A stretch of 64,000 nt of DNA from FW021-bin31 sp964478125 (GCA_964478125.1 CAYZGR010000007.1:1-64000); one strand, 5' to 3'. Shown: positions 34,354 to 43,658, numbered from the stretch's first letter. Notes: a model not told the origin generated them from the sequence alone. Numbers and translations: made by a program.

Positions 34354-34597
34354 CACCGCCTATTCAGGCCGTTTGTTATACAATTTTGTGAAAAAGTTAT
34401 AAAATTTCCGGCCATTAACCATTTAGGAATATTATGAAAAGGGGTATTATATTTGAATGTGACTTATCATAATATAAGACCCGTTATAGTATGAGGTATG
34501 ATCTATTAATTTGTAAATAAACAGGTTATTCTAAACTACGGCGTTTACGAGATCGGGAATATAACGGTATAGTATGCGGTACTGATTAACAAATACT

Positions 34598-34605
34598 TAT
34601 CTTTG
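34598..34605 (+). promoter_or_regulatory. -7 box of metE
   Basis: TATCTTTG, exact to TAnnTTTG, 42 bp before the metE ATG. No SAM or cobalamin riboswitch sequence is visible in the leader or gap. Confidence 0.55.
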
Positions 34606-34646
34606 CATTTAATTCTATTTTTTATATCATTTTCAACGAATAAAAA

Positions 34647-36953
34647 ATGTTGACGCACAATTTAGGATATCCGAGGATCGGGGATAAGAGACAACTCAAG
34701 AAAGCAGAAGAGCAATACTGGTCGGGGAAGATAGATTTAGCTGCCTTGCAGGAAGCAGCTAAAGAAATTCGTCATCATAATTGGCAATTGCAAAAAGATG
34801 CCGGCCTGGATCTCATTCCCTGCAATGATTTTTCTTTTTATGATCAGGTATTGGATGTAGCCCTGATGACAGGAGCTATACCCGAACGTTTTCGTGTATT
34901 CCGGGAAAGAGAACAACCGACAGAAACAGATCTGTATTTTGCGATGGCCAGGGGCTATCAAAAGAAAGGATATGATATTACCGCTATGGAGATGACCAAG
35001 TGGTTTGATACCAATTATCATTATATTGTACCGGAGTTTATTGCAGATCAGCAGTTCAGCCTGTTGTCGGAGAAGATAGTCAGAGAATTCCGGGAGGCCC
35101 TGAAGGAGAAAATTCAGACAAAACCGGTATTGACGGGTCCGGTTTCCTTTTTATTACTGGGGAAAGAGAAAGAAGACGGCTTTGATCGGGTAGATCTGAT
35201 GGATCGTCTTCTTCCGGTGTACTTTGAAGTATTCAAAAAATTGGAAGAAGCAGGAGCTGTATATATTCAGTTGGATGAACCCTGCCTGGTTTTGGATCTT
35301 GATGATAAACAAAGAGCGGTATATAAGAAAACCTATTCAAAGATCCGGGAAGCGTTTCCCCGATTACATTTTATTCTGGCAGGTTATTTTGGTTGCTATG
35401 GTGAAAACCTGCAAACGGTCTTGCAGTTACCTGTCCAAACATTACATCTTGATCTGGTTCGCTGCCCGGAACAGCTTGATACAGTATTGCAAACGGATTT
35501 TGATAAGCGGGATAAGAATTTGTCTTTGGGAGTTGTAGATGGTAGAAATATATGGAAAAACGATTTTAGCCCATCTCTGGAATTGATACATAAGGCCGTT
35601 AAGAAACTGGGAGAAGAAAAGGTTTGGATTGCCCCTTCCTGCTCGCTGTTGCATGTACCCTGTGATCTTGATCTGGAAACGGATGAAAAGAGTCTTCCTG
35701 CAGAAGTAAAGCATTGGATGGCCTTTGCCAGACAAAAGGTCGAAGAAGTAGTCACACTGGCAGCCCTGGCTTCCTCTCATCCTTCGAAGCGGGCAATGGA
35801 AAAGCTGGAAGCAAACAGACTGGCGATCCGGAGGAGGAAGGATTCGCAAAATATCCATAAGCAAGAAATAAAAGACCGGGTAAGGTCCTTATCAGAAAAA
35901 GACCTCCATAGAGCGCGGCCTTTTGCCGAAAGGAAGAAGATCCAACAGGAAAGATTGCATTTGCCCTTATTCCCGACCACGACCATTGGCTCTTTTCCCC
36001 AAACCGGAGAGATCAGAAAATGGCGTTCTGAGTGGAAAAAAGGGAATCTGACGCATGAAGCATATGATACCCTGATCAAAGAGGAAATTGCCAAAACCAT
36101 ACGCTGGCAGGAGGATATTGGTATTGATGTTCCGGTACATGGCGAGTTTGAACGTAACGACATGGTAGAATATTTTGGGCAGCAACTGGAAGGTTTTGTA
36201 TTTACAAAATACGGCTGGGTGCAAAGCTATGGCAGCCGTTGTGTAAAACCGCCTATTATTGTGGGAGATGTCCGGCGCAAAAAAGCAATAACCGTATATT
36301 ACACAAAATATGCCCAGTCATTAACTAATAAACCCGTTAAAGGGATGCTTACAGGCCCCGTAACCATCTTGCAATGGAGTTTCGTGAGAAATGACCAGCC
36401 ACGTAGCGAAACCTGCAGGCAGATAGCCCTTGCCATACGCGACGAGGTAATGGATTTGGAAAAAGCCGGGATCAAAATTATTCAGATTGATGAGCCTGCT
36501 TTACGGGAAGGTCTTCCTCTGAATAAAAAAAACTGGGCTGATTATCTGAAATGGGCTGTGGAAGCTTTTAAGGTCTCCTCCTCCGGAGTGAAAGATGAGA
36601 CCCAGATCCATACGCATATGTGTTATTCCGAATTCAACGATATTATACAGGATATTGCCGAAATGGATGCGGATGTTATTACTATAGAAACCAGCCGTTC
36701 ACAAATGGAGCTTTTGGATGCCTTCGCCGATTTTAAGTATCCCAATGATATCGGACCGGGTGTGTATGATATCCATTCTCCCCGTATTCCATCAAAAGAA
36801 GAAATTCTGGAACTCCTTAAAAAAGCGGAACAGGTTATTCCCAGCGAACAATTGTGGGTTAATCCCGATTGCGGATTAAAAACCCGGCAATGGACCGAAA
36901 CAAAAGCGGCTCTGGAAAATATGATGGAAGCCGCGGGAGCATTAAGGAAATAA
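34647..36953 (+). CDS. metE: Cobalamin-independent methionine synthase
   Basis: 768 residues. MetE transfers the methyl group of 5-methyltetrahydropteroyl-triglutamate to homocysteine. Visible features: the N-terminal duplicate domain (NLGYPRIGDKRQLKKAEEQYW, lightly 5-25), the catalytic domain starting about 440 (LPLFPTTTIGSFPQT), IDEPALREGLP, the zinc ligands in HTHMCYSEFNDI and NPDCGLKTRQW, and the Glu between them (ITIETSRSQ). Full length. The B12-independent nature fits with nrdAB being under a cobalamin riboswitch in the same region, though metE itself shows no such element. Confidence 0.95.
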   Translation: MLTHNLGYPRIGDKRQLKKAEEQYWSGKIDLAALQEAAKEIRHHNWQLQKDAGLDLIPCNDFSFYDQVLDVALMTGAIPERFRVFREREQPTETDLYFAMARGYQKKGYDITAMEMTKWFDTNYHYIVPEFIADQQFSLLSEKIVREFREALKEKIQTKPVLTGPVSFLLLGKEKEDGFDRVDLMDRLLPVYFEVFKKLEEAGAVYIQLDEPCLVLDLDDKQRAVYKKTYSKIREAFPRLHFILAGYFGCYGENLQTVLQLPVQTLHLDLVRCPEQLDTVLQTDFDKRDKNLSLGVVDGRNIWKNDFSPSLELIHKAVKKLGEEKVWIAPSCSLLHVPCDLDLETDEKSLPAEVKHWMAFARQKVEEVVTLAALASSHPSKRAMEKLEANRLAIRRRKDSQNIHKQEIKDRVRSLSEKDLHRARPFAERKKIQQERLHLPLFPTTTIGSFPQTGEIRKWRSEWKKGNLTHEAYDTLIKEEIAKTIRWQEDIGIDVPVHGEFERNDMVEYFGQQLEGFVFTKYGWVQSYGSRCVKPPIIVGDVRRKKAITVYYTKYAQSLTNKPVKGMLTGPVTILQWSFVRNDQPRSETCRQIALAIRDEVMDLEKAGIKIIQIDEPALREGLPLNKKNWADYLKWAVEAFKVSSSGVKDETQIHTHMCYSEFNDIIQDIAEMDADVITIETSRSQMELLDAFADFKYPNDIGPGVYDIHSPRIPSKEEILELLKKAEQVIPSEQLWVNPDCGLKTRQWTETKAALENMMEAAGALRK

Positions 36954-37012
36954 TGAGGGCTTGCATAACTACTATTAAAGTGTTTGGGTGGGTGATGAAA
37001 GTAGTAATGGTT

Positions 37013-37047
37013 GCCACGAATGCACGGATATTAGTGAAAATACAGAA
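37013..37047. repeat. Half copy of the interspersed GCCACGAAT repeat
   Basis: GCCACGAATGCACGGATATTAG followed by TGAAAATAC matches the arms of the repeat at 1-100 (GCCACGGAT, CACGGAT, ATTAGT-like core). Only one arm is present. It sits 60 bp after metE in the gap before the amidase. Confidence 0.55.
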
Positions 37048-37120
37048 AAAGTGTTGAATAATCATTTCATATTTTTGAAACCGGTTTATCTGACGTAATT
37101 GTTGTTGCGCGGTTTCTTAG

Positions 37121-37294
37121 AGATATTTTAAAAAGGCTTGCGGACATCAGGTTCCTTTTGGTACTCATGTATTCAAAATAGATTATACGAGTTTGATAGA
37201 CCCCGTAGGCAAGATCTATTCGTATACTCCCGACATCCGTAACGTTAGTTTTGCAATTATTGATCAAGCTCTCATTAAGGGGTTGCTTTATTAA
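37121..37294 (+). pseudogene. Possible remnant of a protein-coding gene
   Basis: After a TAG an open frame of 57 codons runs to TAA at 37292-37294. Its translation has a protein-like composition (for example FGTHVFKIDYTSLIDPVGKI), but it has no ATG near its beginning, and a protein-like reading upstream (VIVVARFLRDIL) is in another frame. This suggests a decayed or frameshifted 3' end. I do not recognise the family. The rest of the 36954-37375 gap holds a half repeat and a hairpin. Confidence 0.3.
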
Positions 37295-37311
37295 GAAATG
37301 AGAGTTTCCCT

Positions 37312-37341
37312 AAAGCCTGTCCGGGTTTTCTGACAGGCTTT
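37312..37341. terminator. Perfect 10-bp hairpin, bidirectional terminator candidate
   Basis: AAAGCCTGTC and GACAGGCTTT form a perfect 10-bp stem around a 10-nt loop. On the forward strand the stem runs into TTTT. It lies between the metE side and the convergent amidase gene, where it could stop transcription from both directions. Confidence 0.6.
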
Positions 37342-37375
37342 TAAACTATCAGAACTGTTACTAAGGCGCCGTATT

Positions 37376-39127
37376 TTAAAGATCTTGCTTTGCTTGTATT
37401 AAAAAATCCCGGATGCCTGCTTTTATGGCCTCTGCTATCTTTCTTTGAAATCCCGGATCCAGAGCCTTCATTTCATCCTCCGGATTACTGATAAAAAGTG
37501 TTTCTACTAAGGCATTAGGATATTCCGTGGGACCGTTTAAGGCAAAGTTAAAACGTCCTATATTTCCAAACTCTTTCAGTCCGAGATTCAGCATGTGATT
37601 GAGGATGGACCGGCTGAGCGGACGGAAACCAATATAGCGGTAATAAGTGCTGGTACCGCTGATATGAATAGGATCCGCAGAAGAATTGAGGTGGATGCTT
37701 ACCAGCAGATCAGGATCCTTTTGTCGCAAGAGGTCTAATCTGCTGATCATACCTTCCGACTTGTCTGTTGTCCGGGTCATTATGACCCGGGCGCCCGCTT
37801 GTTCCAGTATTTCTTTAAGCTGCTGTGCAATTTGTAAGGTTATTGTTTTTTCAAAAACCCCGGTAGGGCCTTGTGCCCCACGGTTACGGCCCCCATGGCC
37901 GGCATCCACTGCAATGGTAAGTTTCGATAGAGACAGCTCCTTTGGCTGGCGTTTTACCTTTATTATTAACGTAGTTCCATCATAAGAAATGTGATATCCC
38001 CATTGCTGATGATGTTTTAGTTCGATGGTGGCCCTTAGCACATTTTCTGCAGTTTGCTCATACCAAACATTCTTTATTTCCTTGGCGCTTTGCAGTTGCG
38101 TGATCCAGTTGGTATTGGAAGTAGCGCCGTAAAGGTCTATAATAATGCGTGACGGATCTACTTTTTGAAAAGAAGTATAGGGTAATTTTTGATCAAGGCG
38201 GATGGAAACATAGTCATACTTATCATCTCCCCAAACCCGCCAACTGTGGCTTAAGGAATATGGGATGAAAGTCCCTTTGGATAAAAGAGAAACGTTTTTT
38301 TCAGGGATAAAGGCCGTATGTCCCGGGGCCAATTGTACCCGGTATTGTCCGTTATGCATTCCGGTAAGGTGAAGTAAAACAGCAGTATCAATATAGTTGA
38401 TCTTTGCTCCTCCAAGCCGGTCGGCGCCTTTCCCGAATTCCAGATAGGGATAGCGCCCCATGGTTTTACCAATGACCGGGACATTTGGATCTAAAACTCT
38501 GATCTTTGGAAAAAGAGAATAGGTTTTTGTTTTATTCTGATGGTCCTTTAATTTGAAGGTAATGGTCTTTTTGAGCAGGGGATCATCCTCTTTGATAAGG
38601 TAGGTGCCCTGATAAATACCGGATACTCCTCCGGCCTCGCCGGCAGGCTGTTCAAATAAAGGCATTTTATTATTAACAGATAGTTCATTTCCAGGCTGTG
38701 CTTTTACTTTAAAAGTGATGCGGTCGCCGGGCATTTGCCAGCTGATGCCGGAGGGTTCCATTTCCACCGATGCAATACGAAAGTCTTTAACAGGTTGCGG
38801 GGAGCGGGGAATGCGATAGTGGAAAGTTAGCTTTTTTGTTTTTATTAATCCACCGGCATTGCTGCTTTTTAACAGGATTGAGGTATCACCCTCTTTTAGA
38901 TGAAGTTCAAGAGCAAAGGCTCCGGTAGGATATACTTTTATTTTTTTCCCGTTTACGGATAGAGAACATCCTTTACAGGTATTTCCACTCAGATAGTTAC
39001 GGGATCTGGAGGTATTGATAATGGTTTGATAAGGGTGAATGACATGAATATAAGGTTGTTGTGCCATTAGAAGAGTAGTAAATAAGAGACATAGAAAAGT
39101 CAGATATACTTTCTTTATTTGTTGCAT
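37376..39127 (-). CDS. N-acetylmuramoyl-L-alanine amidase with large N-terminal region
   Basis: 583 residues with a signal peptide (1-22, ending LLMAQ). The C-terminal third is an Amidase_3 domain: AVDAGHGGRNRGA with the zinc His, FEKTITLQIAQQL with the zinc Glu, VSIHLNSS with the second His, and ALVETLFISNPED with the catalytic Glu. The enzyme cuts the amide between MurNAc and the stem peptide in the periplasm. The N-terminal 380 residues are beta-rich and include an AMIN-like segment (VDPSRIIIDLYGATSNTN) near 325-342, which usually targets amidases to septal or outer-membrane sites. Confidence 0.85.
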   Translation of the reverse strand: MQQIKKVYLTFLCLLFTTLLMAQQPYIHVIHPYQTIINTSRSRNYLSGNTCKGCSLSVNGKKIKVYPTGAFALELHLKEGDTSILLKSSNAGGLIKTKKLTFHYRIPRSPQPVKDFRIASVEMEPSGISWQMPGDRITFKVKAQPGNELSVNNKMPLFEQPAGEAGGVSGIYQGTYLIKEDDPLLKKTITFKLKDHQNKTKTYSLFPKIRVLDPNVPVIGKTMGRYPYLEFGKGADRLGGAKINYIDTAVLLHLTGMHNGQYRVQLAPGHTAFIPEKNVSLLSKGTFIPYSLSHSWRVWGDDKYDYVSIRLDQKLPYTSFQKVDPSRIIIDLYGATSNTNWITQLQSAKEIKNVWYEQTAENVLRATIELKHHQQWGYHISYDGTTLIIKVKRQPKELSLSKLTIAVDAGHGGRNRGAQGPTGVFEKTITLQIAQQLKEILEQAGARVIMTRTTDKSEGMISRLDLLRQKDPDLLVSIHLNSSADPIHISGTSTYYRYIGFRPLSRSILNHMLNLGLKEFGNIGRFNFALNGPTEYPNALVETLFISNPEDEMKALDPGFQRKIAEAIKAGIRDFLIQAKQDL

Positions 39128-39245
39128 TTGTAGCCTTTTTGTATCTGCAAATATCTCATATTTTTGCTTTCTTTCCAGTTCACCGCTTATTCGTCATATT
39201 ATTAAGGTATGAGAAATAAAAGTTTCCTGATTATCGTGCTTTATT

Positions 39246-39276
39246 TCTGGAAATGCCGGTATAATTTTTATCTTTG
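39246..39276 (+). promoter_or_regulatory. Promoter of the 39313 gene
   Basis: TCTG at 39246-39249 (one mismatch to TTTG), 19-nt spacer, exact -7 box TATCTTTG at 39269-39276. The leader would be about 30 nt. Confidence 0.6.
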
Positions 39277-39312
39277 GATCTTTTGATCAAAGGCATAATA
39301 TAAAGGCTGTAT

Positions 39313-40398
39313 ATGTTGCGGTGGTTTTGTGGTATTATCATTATTTGTTTGGCTTTTATGCTTTCAAGCCCATATATATTTCCTGGTAAAACGAAAGTTT
39401 CTGAAACAAGCGCACCTGCTGCTATCGCTACTCATGCCATGGCTAATTTGGACTCACTTTCTAAAAGAGGAGTGGTTTCAGAGGAAAAAGATCCGGCACA
39501 TGCTGTCTCTTCTAGCGACAAGCCGCAGTTTGAGAAACAAGAGAAACCGGTCAAAAGAGATTCCGCTGTTGCAAAGGAAAAGCTCTGGCCTGTAAAGGTG
39601 CCCAAGATCTTACCCGGATCCCTCCTTCCTTCTCACTTGATTGTTGCCTTTTATGGTAATTTGTATTCAAAGAGGATGGGGATATTAGGAGAATACCATC
39701 CTGATACGGTTCTTTCGAGACTTAATCAAAAGGTGAGGCAATGGCAGGCTGCAGACAGTTCGAAAAAGGTAATTCCGGCTTTGGAGGTTATAGCGGTTAC
39801 CGGACAAGGGGTGCCGACGAGGGACAGCTTGTACCGGCAAAGGATGCCTTCCTGGATGATTGACAGCGTTCTTCACATGGCTGAAAAGATCAATGCCATC
39901 GTTATTCTGGATATTCAGGTGGGACACAGCACGGTAGAACAAGAAGTTCCTTATTTTGAGAAGTATTTGAAAATGCCCAATGTGCACCTGGCAATAGACC
40001 CGGAGTTCTCCATGAAAAGCGGACATGTACCGGGTACCAAAATAGGTACTATGGACGCTGAAGACATCAATTTTTGCGTCCGGTATCTTAAGAAATTAGT
40101 TGAAGCAAATGATCTTCCGCCGAAGCTATTGATCGTGCATCGTTTTACGCAGGGCATGGTCACCAACTATCAGAATATTAATCTGGTTTCCCAGGTTCAG
40201 ATCATAATGAATATGGACGGCTTTGGCGGACAAGCGCTGAAAAAGGATGCGTATCGCAGGTTCATTTACCGGGAGCCGGTGGAATACACAGGCATCAAGC
40301 TGTTTTTTAAGAATGACAATAGGGGAGGCCATAGCATGATGACGCCACAGGAGGTTTTGGACTTGAATCCCGAACCGGTGTATGTACAATATCAATAA
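39313..40398 (+). CDS. Exported protein of unknown function
   Basis: 361 residues. A single hydrophobic segment (about 5-22) acts as signal or anchor, followed by a low-complexity Ser/Lys/Glu linker to about residue 90. The globular part starts at SHLIVAFYGNLYSKRMGILG and alternates beta and helix (IPALEVIAVTG, INAIVILDIQVG, VHLAIDPEFSM, PKLLIVHRFT, VQIIMNMDGFG), the pattern of a TIM barrel. Acidic residues at strand ends (LDIQ, IDPEF, MNMDGFGG) suggest a glycosidase-like active site, but I cannot name a family. It stands alone with its own promoter. Confidence 0.6.
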   Translation: MLRWFCGIIIICLAFMLSSPYIFPGKTKVSETSAPAAIATHAMANLDSLSKRGVVSEEKDPAHAVSSSDKPQFEKQEKPVKRDSAVAKEKLWPVKVPKILPGSLLPSHLIVAFYGNLYSKRMGILGEYHPDTVLSRLNQKVRQWQAADSSKKVIPALEVIAVTGQGVPTRDSLYRQRMPSWMIDSVLHMAEKINAIVILDIQVGHSTVEQEVPYFEKYLKMPNVHLAIDPEFSMKSGHVPGTKIGTMDAEDINFCVRYLKKLVEANDLPPKLLIVHRFTQGMVTNYQNINLVSQVQIIMNMDGFGGQALKKDAYRRFIYREPVEYTGIKLFFKNDNRGGHSMMTPQEVLDLNPEPVYVQYQ

Positions 40399-40444
40399 AT
40401 GCCGGAAGGTCTGTATTCCCTGGTATTTTTTTTATTCTTTTTCC

Positions 40445-42124
40445 TCATCCCTCACAACTTTTACAGCTTACAAGGCTGGTTACCAGTTCTTTGGAAACAC
40501 TCTGGCTGCGTTGATAATATAAGGTCTTAACCCCCAGCTTCCAGGCCTCGATCACCAATTTGTTCACCTCCTTAATGGGCAGGGTTGAAGGGATGTTTAA
40601 ATTCAGGCTCTGGGACTGGTCCACATATTTTTGCCGGATGGCCGCCTGTTGGACGATCTCAAGTTGACTGATTTCCTTGAAAGTCTTGAATACCAGTTTT
40701 TCCTTTGTGGTCAATCCCTCCAGATGCTGGACGCTGCCCTGATTGAGCATGATGCTGCGCCAGGTATCTTCGTTATCCATTCCCTTTTGGACCAGAAGCG
40801 CTTTCAGGTATTTGTTTTGACGAATAAAATTCCCTTTGGATAACCCTGCTTTGTAGTAATTGCTGCTTAAGGGTTCAATCCCGGGAGAAGTTTGCCCTAA
40901 AATAGCCGAAGAGGAAGTCGTGGGGGCGATGGCCATCAGGGTCGTGTTTCGACGGCCATATCCTTTAAGGACAGGCGCTTCCCCATAGATTTCGGCCAGT
41001 TCCTGTGTGGCTTTGTCTGCTGATGCCCGTATATCGGAAAAGATCTGATTGGTCAGTTGCTTGGCTTCTATCCCTTCGAAAGGGACCATATTCTTTTGAA
41101 GATAAGAATGCCAGCCGAGCGCGCCGAGCCCCAGTGCGCGATGCCTTTTTGCAAAACGATGGGCGTTGGCTAGGTAATAATTGTTTTCCGTCTTGGCAAT
41201 AAATTCCTGTAACACCGCATCCAGGAAAAAGATAGCCAGCTTCACGGCGTCAGAATTTTTCCATTCATCGTACATCTCCAGGTTCATGGAAGACAGACAG
41301 CAGATGAAAGATTCATCTTCGGTGGAAGGCAACATGATCTCCGAACAGAGATTGCTTGCGTTGATGGTATAGTTCAGATCCTTATAAACCTGCGGTTTAT
41401 TTTTATTCACGTTATCGGTAAAGAATATATAGGGGAGCCCTTTTTGTTGTCTGCATTCCAATAGCCGGGCCCATACTTCTCTTTTGGATACATCTCCATC
41501 GATCATTTCCTGCATCCAGTAATCAGGAACGCAAACGCCAAAAAACAGGTTTTGGATAGGGTGTCCGATATCTTTGATCTGTAAGAATTCCAGTATGTCG
41601 GGATGATCTATATCCAGATAGGCGGCAAATGCCCCGCGACGAACGCCTCCCTGGGATATGGTATCCATGGTGGTGTCGAATAACCGCATGAAGCTTACCG
41701 CCCCGCTGCTTTTTCCATTATCGGTTACGGCGCTGCCCCGGCCGCGGAGTTTACCAAAGTAGCCGGACGTACCCCCTCCCAGTTTGGTCTGCATAATAAC
41801 TTCCCCCAGTTTGTGGGTAATGCCTTCTATATTATCCGGAACATGCACATTGAAACAGGAGATGGGTAAGCCCCTTTCTGTTCCCATGTTGGCCCAAACC
41901 GGAGAGCTAAGGCTCATCCATCCGCGTTCGATCATTTCCTGAAAAGCGGGCGCCAGCTCAGGCTTGTATAACCTGCGGGCGGCAGCCATACTCACCCGCT
42001 CTACCGCTTTTTGTACGGTTTCTCCCTTCAACAGGTATCCCCTGTTCAGGTTTTGTTCACTTTCCTCGTTCTTCCACCAATATTTTTCTCTTACGGGCGT
42101 TTCGGTAGCAAATATAGTTTCCAT
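40445..42124 (-). CDS. nrdA: Ribonucleoside-diphosphate reductase class Ia, alpha subunit
   Basis: 559 residues, short because no N-terminal ATP-cone is present. Catalytic features: first redox Cys in ISCFNVHVPDN, the NLCSE motif (Asn, Cys radical site, Glu), the second Cys in CCLSSMNLE, the paired tyrosines in TLYYQRSQS, and the C-terminal SCKSCEG pair that re-reduces the site. It makes deoxynucleotides with NrdB and oxygen. Absence of the ATP-cone means the usual dATP activity switch is missing. It follows nrdB by 28 bp and is under the cobalamin riboswitch. Confidence 0.93.
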   Translation of the reverse strand: METIFATETPVREKYWWKNEESEQNLNRGYLLKGETVQKAVERVSMAAARRLYKPELAPAFQEMIERGWMSLSSPVWANMGTERGLPISCFNVHVPDNIEGITHKLGEVIMQTKLGGGTSGYFGKLRGRGSAVTDNGKSSGAVSFMRLFDTTMDTISQGGVRRGAFAAYLDIDHPDILEFLQIKDIGHPIQNLFFGVCVPDYWMQEMIDGDVSKREVWARLLECRQQKGLPYIFFTDNVNKNKPQVYKDLNYTINASNLCSEIMLPSTEDESFICCLSSMNLEMYDEWKNSDAVKLAIFFLDAVLQEFIAKTENNYYLANAHRFAKRHRALGLGALGWHSYLQKNMVPFEGIEAKQLTNQIFSDIRASADKATQELAEIYGEAPVLKGYGRRNTTLMAIAPTTSSSAILGQTSPGIEPLSSNYYKAGLSKGNFIRQNKYLKALLVQKGMDNEDTWRSIMLNQGSVQHLEGLTTKEKLVFKTFKEISQLEIVQQAAIRQKYVDQSQSLNLNIPSTLPIKEVNKLVIEAWKLGVKTLYYQRSQSVSKELVTSLVSCKSCEG

Positions 42125-42152
42125 GGATATCGTATTTTAGGGTTTAACCGGC

Positions 42153-43127
42153 TTAGAACAAATCGTTGGCTGTAATACTCTTATCGTGTTTGGTATAGTC
42201 TACCGGACGTTTGGCGAAGAAGTCGTCCAGGCTGTTGGCAAAGACCTCCTCTTCGAACCATCGCATGGGCTTGTATTGTTCAGAGGTAATATGAAATTGA
42301 GCAGGGAGGCCGATCTGTCCCAGGCTCTCGTCCACCCTGAATCTGATAAAATTATTCAGGTCTTCTTTACGGAGGATATCCAGTTCTCCGGCTTCAAATA
42401 TCCAGTCAATGATGCGTCCTTCGATTTCAATAGATTCTCTTACCATTGAAAGGATGTCTTCCACGGCTTTCTCGTCCAGCGCCTCGGGATATTCTTCCCT
42501 GATCTTGTTGATGAGGAAAATGCCGGCATTGGCGTGCACTTGTTCGTCAATGGAGGTCCAGGAAATGATGTTGCTGACATTTTTCATCCAGCCTTTGAAA
42601 CGTGGGAAAGCTAAAATAATAGCGAATTGGCTGAAGAGGGATACATTCTCAATTAAAATGGTAAACAAAACCAATGCAGTGCCATATTTCCTTTTATCTT
42701 CTGCCCGGGTATGGGCCAGCGCCCTGGAAAGATAATCAATACGCTCTTTGATCACCGGCACTTCCACCAGCTTTTCAAATTCATCATTATAGCCAAGTAC
42801 TTCCAGTAGCCGCGAATAGGCTTCGGAATGACGGAACTCACACTCTGCAAAAGTACTGCCCAGTCCGTTCAGTTCCGGCTTGGGGAAGTGATGATACAAA
42901 TTGCCCCAGAACGATTTGACCGCCACTTCAATTTGTGCGATGGCCAGCAGCGCTCTTTTAACAGCATTGCGTTCTTCAGCAGTAAGATGAGAATGGAAAT
43001 CCTGCGTGTCGGCAGTAAAGTCAACTTCGGAATGTACCCAAAAAGAGCGGTTGATGGCCTCGGTGAAACGAAGTATCTCCGGATACTCAAAAGGCTTGTA
43101 GTTGATTCTTTTTTCGAAAAGTCCCAT
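42153..43127 (-). CDS. nrdB: Ribonucleoside-diphosphate reductase class Ia, beta subunit
   Basis: 324 residues. The diiron-tyrosyl radical site is intact: Glu97-x-x-His100 followed by Tyr104 (EFRHSEAYS), equivalent to Glu115, His118 and Tyr122 of E. coli; later ligands are in IENVSLF and SWTSIDEQVHANAG. It generates the radical that NrdA uses. The C-terminus (HDKSITANDLF) is the tail that docks to NrdA. First gene of nrdBA, about 125 nt after a cobalamin riboswitch. Confidence 0.95.
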   Translation of the reverse strand: MGLFEKRINYKPFEYPEILRFTEAINRSFWVHSEVDFTADTQDFHSHLTAEERNAVKRALLAIAQIEVAVKSFWGNLYHHFPKPELNGLGSTFAECEFRHSEAYSRLLEVLGYNDEFEKLVEVPVIKERIDYLSRALAHTRAEDKRKYGTALVLFTILIENVSLFSQFAIILAFPRFKGWMKNVSNIISWTSIDEQVHANAGIFLINKIREEYPEALDEKAVEDILSMVRESIEIEGRIIDWIFEAGELDILRKEDLNNFIRFRVDESLGQIGLPAQFHITSEQYKPMRWFEEEVFANSLDDFFAKRPVDYTKHDKSITANDLF

Positions 43128-43249
43128 AATAATTATTTATAATGTTGTATAAGTTACGGTTAAAACGGGAAGAAAGTAAAGCGTACTTGCAGCTGCCAAA
43201 GAGAACAGCCGGGAAAAACGCACCTTTCCTCCGAAAGTTTTGTTTTAAT

Positions 43250-43432
43250 GTATGAACTGGCAGGTCTTCTGACTTTCCTGTTTTCAGCCGGCCTTCCCAT
43301 CCATTCGCCGGGGCGGATACATAGTGGCCTCCGTATAGGCTGAAAATAAATACAGTTTTGAGATCAGGATCACAGCTACGGGGATAGTTCCGGATTTACA
43401 CCGGATTCCCTTTTCATGATGAACAAAACTTG
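43250..43432 (-). promoter_or_regulatory. Cobalamin (AdoCbl) riboswitch upstream of nrdBA
   Basis: Reverse strand: GGGAATCCGGTGTAAATCCGG, then CTATCCCCGTAGCTGTGA, a variable stem region, GGGAAGGCCGGC, and AGTCAGAAGACCTGCC. These are the conserved B12-box and core segments of the cobalamin riboswitch in the right order and spacing. The ends are approximate. The 125 nt between it and nrdB should hold the expression platform; I see no classical terminator. Repression by B12 would make sense if a B12-dependent (class II) reductase is encoded elsewhere. Confidence 0.93.
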
Positions 43433-43491
43433 CTCTTCACACCAGAACAAGTGCAAGATAATGAGGCTGCGTTTATTTTAAAGGAGAGATT

Positions 43492-43614
43492 ATGCACAGG
43501 ATGTTGATAACTAAAGGGAAGCATCGTGAAATCCCCGATGAGTATAAGTTATGTCATATTATGCAACTTATTTTATTTGATCCTGATGGATATTGGAGGG
43601 ATCGAGATTTCTGA
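43492..43614 (+). CDS. Possible 40-residue small protein
   Basis: An ATG at 43492 with a strong AAGGAGAG upstream (43481-43488) opens a 40-codon frame ending at TGA 43612-43614 (MHRMLITKGKHREIPDEYKL near the start). Its composition is protein-like, without repeats. No family is recognised. It is on the opposite strand to the riboswitch and may equally be a remnant. Purine-rich ribosome sites like this are uncommon in Bacteroidota, which makes it notable but not conclusive. Confidence 0.25.
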   Translation: MHRMLITKGKHREIPDEYKLCHIMQLILFDPDGYWRDRDF

Positions 43615-43658
43615 TCCGGGCAGGTTTTGATGAAAAATACTGGAGGAATGAACGAGTT

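Noticed and set aside
34334..34646. SAM or cobalamin riboswitch in front of metE
   Set aside because: None of the conserved core segments of either class is present; only a promoter is seen.
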